Part shown: one piece after another, positions 7,490 through 14,066 of the stretch | Numbering within the stretch: position 1 is the stretch's first letter | Layout: every line of letters begins with the position of its first letter | NCBI GenBank assembly: GCA_022684035.1 | Contig: JAJHSB010000042.1 | Coordinates: 1 to 38,798, forward strand | Source of the DNA: Candidatus Acetothermia bacterium | Lineage (GTDB): Bacteria; Bipolaricaulota; Bipolaricaulia; UBA7950 | DNA: 38,798 nt | Direction of reading: 5' to 3' | Notes under the pieces: generated by a model | Told to the model about the DNA's origin: nothing | Databases searched by the model: none | The model's input: only the letters and a program-made list of their open reading frames with translations | Made by a program: the position numbers and the translations under genes

Positions 7490-7963
7490 ATGGCGAAGGT
7501 CTTGATTGTTTACTATTCGAGGACAGGGAATACCAGGCAAATGGCAAAGCTGGTGGAGGAGGGTATTAGGGCTGAGGGGATAGATGTAGAGACGAAGGAT
7601 GTAGAGGATGTGGAGACGAATGAGTTGCTCAACGCGGAGGGGATTATCTTTGGGTCTCCGACCTATTACGGAGGGATGGCCGCGCCCCTTAAGAAATTGC
7701 TGGATGAGAGCGTTGAGTTTCACGGAAAGTTGCAAGGCAAAGTTGGTGCCGCCTTTTCCTCGTCAGCCAATATAGGCGGAGGTAATGAGACGACGGTATT
7801 GGGTATATTGAACGCCTTCTTAATTCATGGGATGGTTGTGCAAGGGGATGCGAATGATGACCACTATGGTCCAGTAGCGATTGGCGCGCCTGATAAGAGA
7901 GCGAGCCAGCAGTGCCGCAGACTGGGACAGAAGGTGGCAAGGCTAGTGAAGAAGGTTTGTTAA
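7490..7963 (+). CDS. Flavodoxin-fold FMN protein (WrbA/flavodoxin family)
   Basis: A 157-aa cytosolic flavodoxin-like protein. The N-terminal strand and phosphate-binding loop are classical: VLIVYYSRTGNTRQMAK (residues ~4-20), where SRTGNT holds the FMN phosphate. The GSPTYYGGMAAPLKKLLD segment (~54-71) and SSANIGGGNET (~90-100) match the isoalloxazine-binding loops of NAD(P)H:quinone oxidoreductase/WrbA relatives. It may carry electrons or reduce quinones. The start has a strong GGGAGGGTGAG site. The nitroreductase gene follows 138 bases downstream on the same strand, so co-expression is possible, but the gap leaves room for a separate promoter. Confidence 0.88.
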   Translation: MAKVLIVYYSRTGNTRQMAKLVEEGIRAEGIDVETKDVEDVETNELLNAEGIIFGSPTYYGGMAAPLKKLLDESVEFHGKLQGKVGAAFSSSANIGGGNETTVLGILNAFLIHGMVVQGDANDDHYGPVAIGAPDKRASQQCRRLGQKVARLVKKVC

Positions 7964-8101
7964 AGAAGTATGGATTTCACGGATGGAATTTACGGTTTTC
8001 ACTCGTTTAAGAGCAGCGGTCGGATAAAACTTGGATGAAAACAGCGTTATGTCAACAGAGAAGAGGAATTTAATTTCTTAAATTCGGAAAGGAGCGCAAT
8101 A

Positions 8102-8614
8102 ATGAACGTCTATGAAGTAATAAGAAGCAGAAGGAGTGTTCGCACTTATCAAGAAAAGGCAGTCTCTCAGGAGGCTTTAACCCGGATTCTCGAAACTGCC
8201 AGAATGGCCCCTTCAGGAAAAAATCGGCAGCCGTGGAAGTTTGTAGTGGTCACTAATAAGGAGACACGGAAGAGACTGGGAGAGGCAGCCAATAATCAAG
8301 ATTTTGTTGGTAAAGCTCCAGTTGTCATCGCCGCTGTGGGACTTGAGCCGGAGAAGATAAGGTCCTGTGGTATTCCCGCTGATCCAGTAGATGTTACTAT
8401 AGCAATCGACCACATGACACTGGCTGCTGTAGAAGAAGGGCTGGGAACTTGTTGGATCGGAGCATTTTCGCAGGAGAAAGTCTGTGAGATCCTTCGAATC
8501 CCTTCTTCTTTCAAAGTTATCGCACTCCTTACCCTGGGATATCCAGCCGACTCAGCTGGTGCAAAGATACGAAAATCTCTCCAGGAGATAGTCTGTTATG
8601 AGAAATTCTCCTGA
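8102..8614 (+). CDS. Nitroreductase family FMN-dependent oxidoreductase
   Basis: A 170-aa protein of the compact nitroreductase group common in anaerobes. Typical parts are the N-terminal VYEVIRSRRSVRTYQEKAV, the RMAPSGKNRQPWKFVVV FMN-binding segment (~34-50), and the C-terminal GLGTCWIGAF and LLTLGYP (~117-126, ~143-149). The AIDHMTLAAVEEGLGT helix is the usual dimer/FMN region. Members reduce nitro groups, quinones or flavins and some have other roles; the substrate is not predictable. GGAAAGGAGCG precedes the ATG. It lies downstream of the flavodoxin on the same strand. The sequence after its stop is repeat-rich. Confidence 0.88.
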   Translation: MNVYEVIRSRRSVRTYQEKAVSQEALTRILETARMAPSGKNRQPWKFVVVTNKETRKRLGEAANNQDFVGKAPVVIAAVGLEPEKIRSCGIPADPVDVTIAIDHMTLAAVEEGLGTCWIGAFSQEKVCEILRIPSSFKVIALLTLGYPADSAGAKIRKSLQEIVCYEKFS

Positions 8615-8926
8615 ACGAACGTGGAAATGGTGTCAGGTCTCAACATATGACATTTTTACTGTGAGATGGGAGAAAGACGTGCGGGTGGAATTCTACACCA
8701 CCTGCTAAACTGAATCAGCAAAAGCAGAGTTGGAGGGAATTTTGTAAGATCACCCGCAGAATAGTGAGGTAGTTGCCCTATCTTCATGCTTGTGCTGAAC
8801 TTACCGAAGCCTCGTTTATATTCATCGGTTTCTCTTCCCTTAGTCTGGCTAAGGATAGGCCTTGAACCTCTTAACCTTTTCCGAAAAAGCAATTCCGTTG
8901 CTTTATCCGACAGAGTTTGTTTTACA
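8615..8926. other. Intergenic stretch with an inverted pair of TGCGGGTG
   Basis: No gene is supported. A perfect 8-bp inverted pair TGCGGGTG (8680-8687) / CACCCGCA (8751-8758) brackets a 63-base spacer. The tail (from ~8905: ATCCGACAGAGTTTGTT) matches 16804-16832 and appears to be an outward extension of repeat family A. The track's ORF at 8656-8961 is read through this and the repeat and looks spurious. Confidence 0.4.
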
Positions 8927-9224
8927 CCTAACCCGGACAAGCCGGAAATCCCAATGACCAAATCTCAATTTCAAAACAATTACTCAGGAGCCAGGAGTCA
9001 GAATTCAGGAGTCAGAATGAAAAGCGACCCAGCCAAGAATTTTGAAGACTTGATTGTCTGGCAAAAGGCTCATCAATTCGTTTTATCCTTTATTCTGGCT
9101 TCTGGCTCCTGACTTCTGACTCCCGAGTAGTTACATTGGTGCTTGGAATTTGTGATTTCAATTCCCTCCCATTCCCCGCCTTCGCGAGGACAAGTTTGCG
9201 CAAGACTTCAGATTTTAGTATCTA
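8927..9224. repeat. Dispersed repeat family A, full copy A1, core forward
   Basis: The outer left end (CCTAACCCGGACAAGCCGG... to CAAAACAAT, 54 bases) and outer right end (ATTGGTGCTTGGAATTTG... to TTTTAGTATCTA, ~90 bases) are essentially identical to those of the copy at 13736-14038. Between them, at about 8979-9134, is a core bounded by imperfect inverted repeats made of TCAGGAGTCAGAA-like words. The core carries, on the plus strand, an ATG and the first ~24 codons of a four-helix-bundle (23S rRNA intervening-sequence-type) protein: FEDLIVWQKAHQFVLS. The remainder of that gene is missing. Relative to the other copy the core is inverted. Confidence 0.85.
9016..9093 (+). pseudogene. Head of a four-helix-bundle (23S IVS-type) protein inside repeat A1
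   Basis: Starting at ATG 9017, the frame reads MKSDPAKNFEDLIVWQKAHQ, the conserved opening of the TIGR02436 four-helix-bundle proteins found in 23S rRNA intervening sequences and elsewhere. After FVLS it runs straight into the repeat arm, so only the head remains. It cannot encode a functional bundle. Confidence 0.7.
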
Positions 9225-9401
9225 AACGAGCATTATCTCTTTGGGATTGCCACGAGTTCTGCAAACTCTCGCAATGACAGGAAAAAAAGACCAAACTCTC
9301 GCAATGACAAGAAAGAGAAGATACGTTGCACCTCACTCTCGTGAGAAAAAGAGAATGACGAGGGATTAGGAGTGTAAACCTACGTGTCTATCCGGATAAA
9401 G
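9225..9401. repeat. REP/BIME-like palindromic repeats, family B
   Basis: GGGATTGCCACGAG...CTCTCGCAATGACA forms a hairpin at 9243-9280, and its right half is repeated at 9289-9310. The same motif occurs at 31629-31677 and, in related form, at 16738, 22281, 31522 and 34523. No gene is present. Confidence 0.7.
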
Positions 9402-10112
9402 TTACTTGACCTTAGACCGCTTCAGTTGACGTAGCGGCACTGGATTAAGTCCTCGTTGCTTAAGATTGGTAATGATTAACGGGAGGGCAGTCAACATAGG
9501 CGCGCTGGTGCCAAAGACAGAGTTTGCGTCGTGTAACAGAATGATACTCCCCGCGCTGCTATTCATTGCTACGTGGTGTGCAATCGCTGCTGGATCAATG
9601 AGTTTATAGTCTTGTGCATTGCAGGACCATAGCACTACTTCTCCCCGATTAGTACGTCCAGCGCTGAATGTCCGCAGATTGAATATTCCCCACGGGGGAC
9701 GGAAATATTCAATCGGCTTTCCTATGATCTGTTCCAATGCTTCTTTTCCCTGCCGGATCTCTTGCACCGTCTTTACCGGACCAAGCGACCACTGATGACG
9801 GTGATTATATGTGTGATTGCCAATGTCATGACCACCAGTTGCTATTTCCTGCACCAGATTCGGATATCTGTCGGCATGCTTTCCCACAAGGAAGAACGTC
9901 GCCTGAATGTTGTGACGAGCTAATACCTCTAATGTGCGGGGTGTATCGACTGGATGTGGTCCGTCGTCAAAGGTGAGCGCTACGCGGTTTACATCCCGCG
10001 GTCCATGCCACAGCACTTGACGACGTAAACGATGGAACCATAGATCAGGCAAGATGGTCCATAGACCGGCCAGTGAGAGAGTGATTCCGGTGATAGTCAC
10101 CAGCGCAGTCAT
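9402..10112 (-). CDS. Polysaccharide deacetylase (NodB homology domain, CE4)
   Basis: A 236-aa membrane-anchored or secreted deacetylase. The N-terminus (MTALVTITGITLSLAGLW) is a hydrophobic signal or anchor. The NodB motifs follow in order: LTFDDGPH near residue 47 (catalytic Asp and metal Asp), GNHTYNH near 98 (metal His pair), FRPPWG near 138 (substrate groove) and ILLHDAN near 192 (catalytic His). These enzymes remove N-acetyl groups from peptidoglycan or chitin-like polymers. The track starts 18 codons upstream, but the ATG at 10112 overlaps the preceding stop as ATGA, a classic coupling arrangement, and puts the signal at the N-terminus. It is paired with the YtcJ-like amidohydrolase; their common purpose is unclear. 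Confidence 0.88.
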   Translation of the reverse strand: MTALVTITGITLSLAGLWTILPDLWFHRLRRQVLWHGPRDVNRVALTFDDGPHPVDTPRTLEVLARHNIQATFFLVGKHADRYPNLVQEIATGGHDIGNHTYNHRHQWSLGPVKTVQEIRQGKEALEQIIGKPIEYFRPPWGIFNLRTFSAGRTNRGEVVLWSCNAQDYKLIDPAAIAHHVAMNSSAGSIILLHDANSVFGTSAPMLTALPLIITNLKQRGLNPVPLRQLKRSKVK

Positions 10113-11653
10113 CGCAGTCGTTGATCGCTCTCTTCCCGCTGGTAGGCGATCTTCCCGCCGATGCACGTAAGGTCGATTTCGATCGTATTGATCTCATCGG
10201 AACAGCAATAAGGATCGCGCGCCGGCACAACAATATCAGCGAATTTTCCAGGGGAGAGCTCGCCTTTGATCCCTTCCTCAAATGAGGCGTATGCACCGCG
10301 TTCTGTGTATGCCTCGATCGCCTCTTTTACGGTAAGACGTTGATCAGGGTGTGGAGAATTAACAGCCCAATGAATTCCGTACAGAGGAGAGAAGGGCATG
10401 CAGTCCGAACCGAAGACCAACGGCACGCCGCCACAGCTAACAGTATGATGGGGATCAATCCGTCTATCCCTCTCCTTTCCCAGCGATTTTTCATACATCT
10501 TTCCTTGCCCGGACCACTCCCCGACAAAATTAGGTTGCATCGACGCAACGAGGTTTAGTTGTGCCATCTTCTCTATCTGCTCCGGCAAAATAAGCTCGAG
10601 ATGTTCGATACGGTGGCGCAATTTGCTGCTCGTCCCGGCAGTAGCATGAGCAGCGAGCACAACTGAGATTGCCTCTTCTCCGATCGCGTGGATTGCAGTC
10701 TGCAGTCTGGCCTCTTCTGCATCGCATAATATCTTCTCAACCTCGGCAGATGTAAAGTTAAGTCGGCCTTGCTGAGTGCTACCGCAGTACGGTGCATCTA
10801 ACGCTGCATTTTGCGCTCCGATCGATCCATCGACAAAGAGTTCACCGATACCGCCACAGCGAAGCCAGTGGTCACCGAATCCCGTCTCCATCCCCAGCTC
10901 GATAATATGACGCATCTCTTCCAATCGGAAATAAAGCAGGGTGCGAATAGTGAGTGATCCGTTCCGCTTTGCACTCTGGTAAGCACGAAACTGACTCGCA
11001 CGAACCGCCATATCATGAATCGAGGTTACACCGTAGGAGACAGCGATACGACAGGCAGCGCCGACTGCTGTAACGAGTGTCGTCTGATCAGGCTCGATCT
11101 GTTGGAGAAGATCCCATACCGCTTGTTCACGGAGAATCCCTGTTTGCAAATCGCATTCTGTCGCTGGATAGTGATCTTTGACATTACGCAATGCAAGGGT
11201 ATTCGCACTGATAAGATGTCCATCGATCCGGAGAGCAGCGATCGGATTATGCGGTCCAATTCGGTCCAGCTCCTCCCGGCTTAGATATCGATTATCCGGC
11301 CAGCAGCTTTCATCCCATCCCTGTCCGATGATCCATTCTCCTTGTCCACGCGCGCGGATAATATCAGATAACTGCGCCAGCACTCCTTCGCGACAAGAGC
11401 AACCAGAAAGGTCGACGAAAAAGTTCTCTCCCAGTCCTAAGTGGATAAAATGAGTGTGCCCATCAATAAACCCAGGAAGCGCAACGCGACCTTTAAGATC
11501 GATTATCTCAGTCTGCGGACCGATTAGATATTCTATCTCTTCCCGGCGACCGACTGCGGTGATTATCTCACCGGTAACGGCAAGCGCCGAATGAAAATCG
11601 CCTCCAGAAGAAAGAATCTTTCCATCTGTGAATACTAAATCAGCATATGTCAT
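10109..11653 (-). CDS. YtcJ-type metal-dependent amidohydrolase
   Basis: A 514-aa protein of the amidohydrolase superfamily, YtcJ/N-substituted-formamide-deformylase branch. The N-terminal beta-sandwich (VFTDGKI...) leads to the metal motif LPGFIDGHTHFIHLG near residue 60, where HxH binds zinc. Further parts typical of this branch are GQGWDESCW (~110), GVTSIHDMAV (~208-217), a lysine-free metal region around IHAIGEEA, HRIEHLE (~345) and PLVFGSDCMPFSPLYGIHWAV (~405-425, catalytic Asp). The substrate is probably an amide or formamide, but is not predictable. The gene is upstream of, and overlaps by four bases, the polysaccharide deacetylase. GGAGGAATT stands before the ATG. Confidence 0.88.
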   Translation of the reverse strand: MTYADLVFTDGKILSSGGDFHSALAVTGEIITAVGRREEIEYLIGPQTEIIDLKGRVALPGFIDGHTHFIHLGLGENFFVDLSGCSCREGVLAQLSDIIRARGQGEWIIGQGWDESCWPDNRYLSREELDRIGPHNPIAALRIDGHLISANTLALRNVKDHYPATECDLQTGILREQAVWDLLQQIEPDQTTLVTAVGAACRIAVSYGVTSIHDMAVRASQFRAYQSAKRNGSLTIRTLLYFRLEEMRHIIELGMETGFGDHWLRCGGIGELFVDGSIGAQNAALDAPYCGSTQQGRLNFTSAEVEKILCDAEEARLQTAIHAIGEEAISVVLAAHATAGTSSKLRHRIEHLELILPEQIEKMAQLNLVASMQPNFVGEWSGQGKMYEKSLGKERDRRIDPHHTVSCGGVPLVFGSDCMPFSPLYGIHWAVNSPHPDQRLTVKEAIEAYTERGAYASFEEGIKGELSPGKFADIVVPARDPYCCSDEINTIEIDLTCIGGKIAYQREESDQRLR

Positions 11654-11808
11654 TTTAATTCCTCCTACACAAGTTTACTCGCACAGTAGCAGGGAAAGCA
11701 ACAGAGTTCGTTGAGTTCGGAAAGAAAACAATGAACTCTATGAACCCTACGAACTCTTTCTGGACTGCGAACCACGAACGGGGACGGTCCCCTTGTTTTC
11801 CTGTTTTC
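11654..11808. repeat. Imperfect palindrome of 'GAACTC' words, family D
   Basis: Left arm AGAGTTCGTTGAGTTCGG (about 11704-11721) faces right arm GAACTCTATGAACCCTACGA (about 11731-11750), followed by CTCTTTCTGGAC. Similar word-repeated sequence is seen at 22378-22432 and 31316-31350. No gene is present. Confidence 0.5.
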
Positions 11809-13173
11809 CTATATTCTAATCTGTTGCCATCTTCCTTGCTGAAAGTACCACCAAGTAGCCAGCCCTTGGGTAATAGTGGAGATCGTCATTGCCCACCAGA
11901 TGCCGGTTGTCTGGAAATCCAACAGAAAAGCAAGTATGTAAACTAATGGTAGACGAACGAACCAGCCATGGATAAGAGAGTATTTGAGCGGCGTCATTGT
12001 GTCGCCTGCCCCTTGTAATCCTCCGGAAAAGACCATGACCAATGCCAAAAATGGCTGGGAATAGGCCATAATGCGTAAAAAATCGGCACCGATGTCCACT
12101 ACATATGCGTTAGTTGAAAATATGCTGATAATCGGCCGGGCAAAGAAGAATAGCAGCAGTCCCATTACTGACATAAAGAGGGCGGCAAGTGCTGTTGCAG
12201 ATTTACTGCTCTGTTTAGCACGTTCTGGCTTACGTGCTCCGAGGTTCTGTCCGACGAGCGTCATTGCCGCAGCACCGAATGCGAGTCCTGGCATAAAAGA
12301 GATCGCTTCAATCTGAAAACCGATACTGAACGCTGCTACAGCGTAAGTGCTATGCACCGTCATTGCAACGAACCGCATCAGAATCATAGCGGCACCGCTG
12401 CGCACCAGTCCTTGTACACCTGCAGGAAAGCCGATACGGATAATTTTACTGATCAATGTCAGTTGCAATTTGAACCGTTTATGGAGTAGGGTACGAGCAG
12501 CAAATCGATCACTTACCAACACCCATAACCCGATTCCCCCACCGACAGAACGAGCGATAACCGTTCCCCATGCTGCACCGATGATCCCCATCTGCGGAAA
12601 GAAGCCGATGCCGAAGATGAGAAGATAATTCAATATGATATTGAGAGTATTGATCAGTGCCATAATCTTAAGTGGTGTCCGCGTATCGCCTGCTCCCTGG
12701 AGGATGGCATTGATGACGAAATTAAGCCCCATAAATAATAGACCAGCGAAGATGATGCGCAGATAAGGAATCCCCAGTGTAATAATCTCTGGCTCTGCGC
12801 CTAACAGGCGGAGGAATAACGGTGAGAAAAGCAGACCGATAGTGGCGAGGAGCGCTGTTACGATAATACTTAAGATCAACGCCTGGTCAACCACACAGGT
12901 CGATTGCTCCTTATCCTTAGCGCCGGTGTAGCGGGCGACCAATGCCTGCGCGCCGGTGGAGACGGCCAAAATGAAGATGATGACAACCATCAAGATGAAT
13001 CGTCCCATCCCCACGGCAGCTAATGGTTGAGTTCCCAGCCGGCCGACCATTATCGTATCAGCGATACCGAGTGTTGTTTGTAGCAGAGAAGTTATAACGA
13101 TCGGCCACACCAAAAAGAGGACATTTCCCACGTGATTGCCTGTGGTCAGATCTTTTGCAATCTTATGTTCCAC
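11809..13173 (-). CDS. MATE family efflux transporter
   Basis: A 454-aa inner-membrane exporter with about 12 hydrophobic segments arranged as two homologous halves. The first half has VWPIVITSLLQTTLGIADTI and MVGRLGTQPLAAVGM (~23-58), the MATE TM1/TM2 signature; the second has GFPAGVQGLVRSGAAMILM (~254-272). MATE proteins expel cationic drugs or metabolites using Na+ or H+ gradients. The start is GTG at 13173 (not ATG), overlapping the MarR stop as TAGTG, so translation is coupled to the regulator. With the MarR gene it forms a classical regulator-exporter operon, so repression relieved by a ligand that the pump exports is likely. Confidence 0.92.
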   Translation of the reverse strand: MEHKIAKDLTTGNHVGNVLFLVWPIVITSLLQTTLGIADTIMVGRLGTQPLAAVGMGRFILMVVIIFILAVSTGAQALVARYTGAKDKEQSTCVVDQALILSIIVTALLATIGLLFSPLFLRLLGAEPEIITLGIPYLRIIFAGLLFMGLNFVINAILQGAGDTRTPLKIMALINTLNIILNYLLIFGIGFFPQMGIIGAAWGTVIARSVGGGIGLWVLVSDRFAARTLLHKRFKLQLTLISKIIRIGFPAGVQGLVRSGAAMILMRFVAMTVHSTYAVAAFSIGFQIEAISFMPGLAFGAAAMTLVGQNLGARKPERAKQSSKSATALAALFMSVMGLLLFFFARPIISIFSTNAYVVDIGADFLRIMAYSQPFLALVMVFSGGLQGAGDTMTPLKYSLIHGWFVRLPLVYILAFLLDFQTTGIWWAMTISTITQGLATWWYFQQGRWQQIRI

Positions 13174-13631
13174 TAATTAGCACCTTTGGTCATTATTTGG
13201 CAAATAACCCGCAAGCCGTTAATAAGCTCTTCGCTGGTTCGCTCATCGAGCTGAGAAAAGATACCGGTCAGATATTTCTGTTCAATAATGCGCGACAGCT
13301 TGGTCTTCAATGCGCTTCCTTCGGCGGTTAATTGCACTGTGACGATACGACGATCAATCTCGTCCCGTCTTCGGGTGACAAGCCCTTTCCCTTCCAGTCG
13401 GTCGATGATGCCAGATGTCGTACTCGCTGCTAAGCCGAGACCGCTGCTGATTTTACTGATCGGTTGGTTATCACTGTGCCATAAGCGGACCAAAGTGTGT
13501 AATTGCGGAATCGTCAAGTCATGCTTCTCTGCGGTTGCATGATACTCTTGGTGAAGCCGCTTGCGAATCTTACGAATTAAACTGAGAAATTCTTCCGGCC
13601 GGTTGAGTGGCATCTCTTCTTGGATTGTCAT
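13173..13631 (-). CDS. MarR family transcriptional regulator
   Basis: A 152-aa winged-helix regulator. The DNA-binding domain spans residues ~35-105: LTIPQLHTLVRLWHSDNQPI, then the recognition helix GLAASTTSGIIDRLEGKGLV, and the wing TRRRDEIDRRIVTVQLTAEG, the DxRxxxxxLTxxG pattern characteristic of MarR. Flanking N- and C-terminal helices form the dimer. It overlaps the MATE gene by one base and almost certainly controls it. GAGGAAC stands just before the ATG. Upstream is a TTGCGA-N17-TATAAA promoter with a 7-bp inverted repeat next to the -10 box, a plausible autoregulatory operator. Confidence 0.92.
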   Translation of the reverse strand: MTIQEEMPLNRPEEFLSLIRKIRKRLHQEYHATAEKHDLTIPQLHTLVRLWHSDNQPISKISSGLGLAASTTSGIIDRLEGKGLVTRRRDEIDRRIVTVQLTAEGSALKTKLSRIIEQKYLTGIFSQLDERTSEELINGLRVICQIMTKGAN

Positions 13632-13650
13632 TCTGTTCCTCGCGGTCTTT

Positions 13651-13706
13651 TTCGGATACTATTATTTCGCATCCGAATTTATACCTTATTATTTGTAATA
13701 TCGCAA
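13651..13706 (-). promoter_or_regulatory. Promoter and candidate MarR operator for the marR-MATE operon
   Basis: On the minus strand TTGCGA (13706-13701) is followed after exactly 17 bases by TATAAA (13683-13678). Immediately downstream lies a perfect 7-bp inverted repeat ATTCGGAT/ATCCGAA type: TTCGGAT at 13677-13671 and ATCCGAA at 13657-13651, spacer 13. The repeat covers the expected start of transcription, 20-46 bases before the MarR start codon, where a repressor would block the polymerase. Confidence 0.7.
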
Positions 13707-13735
13707 GTAGAGAACAGGAAGAGAAATTATCTGTC

Positions 13736-14038
13736 CCTAACCCGGACAAGCCGGAAATCCCAATGACCAAATCTCAATTTCAAAACAATAACCGTGACTA
13801 CTCAGGAGTCAGAAGTCAGAAGCCAGAATAGAGGATAAAACGAATTGATGAGCCTTTTGCCAAACAATCAAGTCTTGAAAATGCTTGGTTGGTTCCCCTT
13901 TCATTCTGACTCCTGAATTCTGGCTTCTGGCTCCTGATTTATTTGGATATTGGTGCTTGGAATTTGTGATTTCAATTCCCTCCCATTCCCCGCCTTCGCG
14001 AGGACAAGTTTGCGCAAGACTTCAGATTTTAGTATCTA
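13736..14038. repeat. Dispersed repeat family A, full copy A2, core inverted
   Basis: Both outer ends match copy A1 (8927-9224). The core (about 13790-13950) is the reverse complement of the A1 core: read on the minus strand it gives the same four-helix-bundle protein head (FQDLIVWQKAHQFVLS), and the left arm CTACTCAGGAGTCAGAAGTC matches the reverse complement of the A1 right arm. The whole palindrome-bounded core has therefore flipped relative to its frame. Confidence 0.85.
13836..13913 (-). pseudogene. Head of a four-helix-bundle (23S IVS-type) protein inside repeat A2
   Basis: On the minus strand, from an ATG near 13912, the frame reads MKGEPTKHFQDLIVWQKAHQ and stops making sense at the repeat arm. 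It is the counterpart of the head at 9017 with about seven residue changes over the first 24 codons, and lies in the opposite orientation within the repeat. Confidence 0.7.
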
Positions 14039-14066
14039 TTACGTGTGTGTGTTTCTAAGCTAAAGA

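Noticed and set aside
8656-8961. 101-aa minus-strand ORF beginning MVIGISGLSGLG
   Set aside because: Its start lies in the left end of repeat A1 and a sister ORF starts at the A2 copy (13570-13770) with different downstream sequence. It is repeat read-through.
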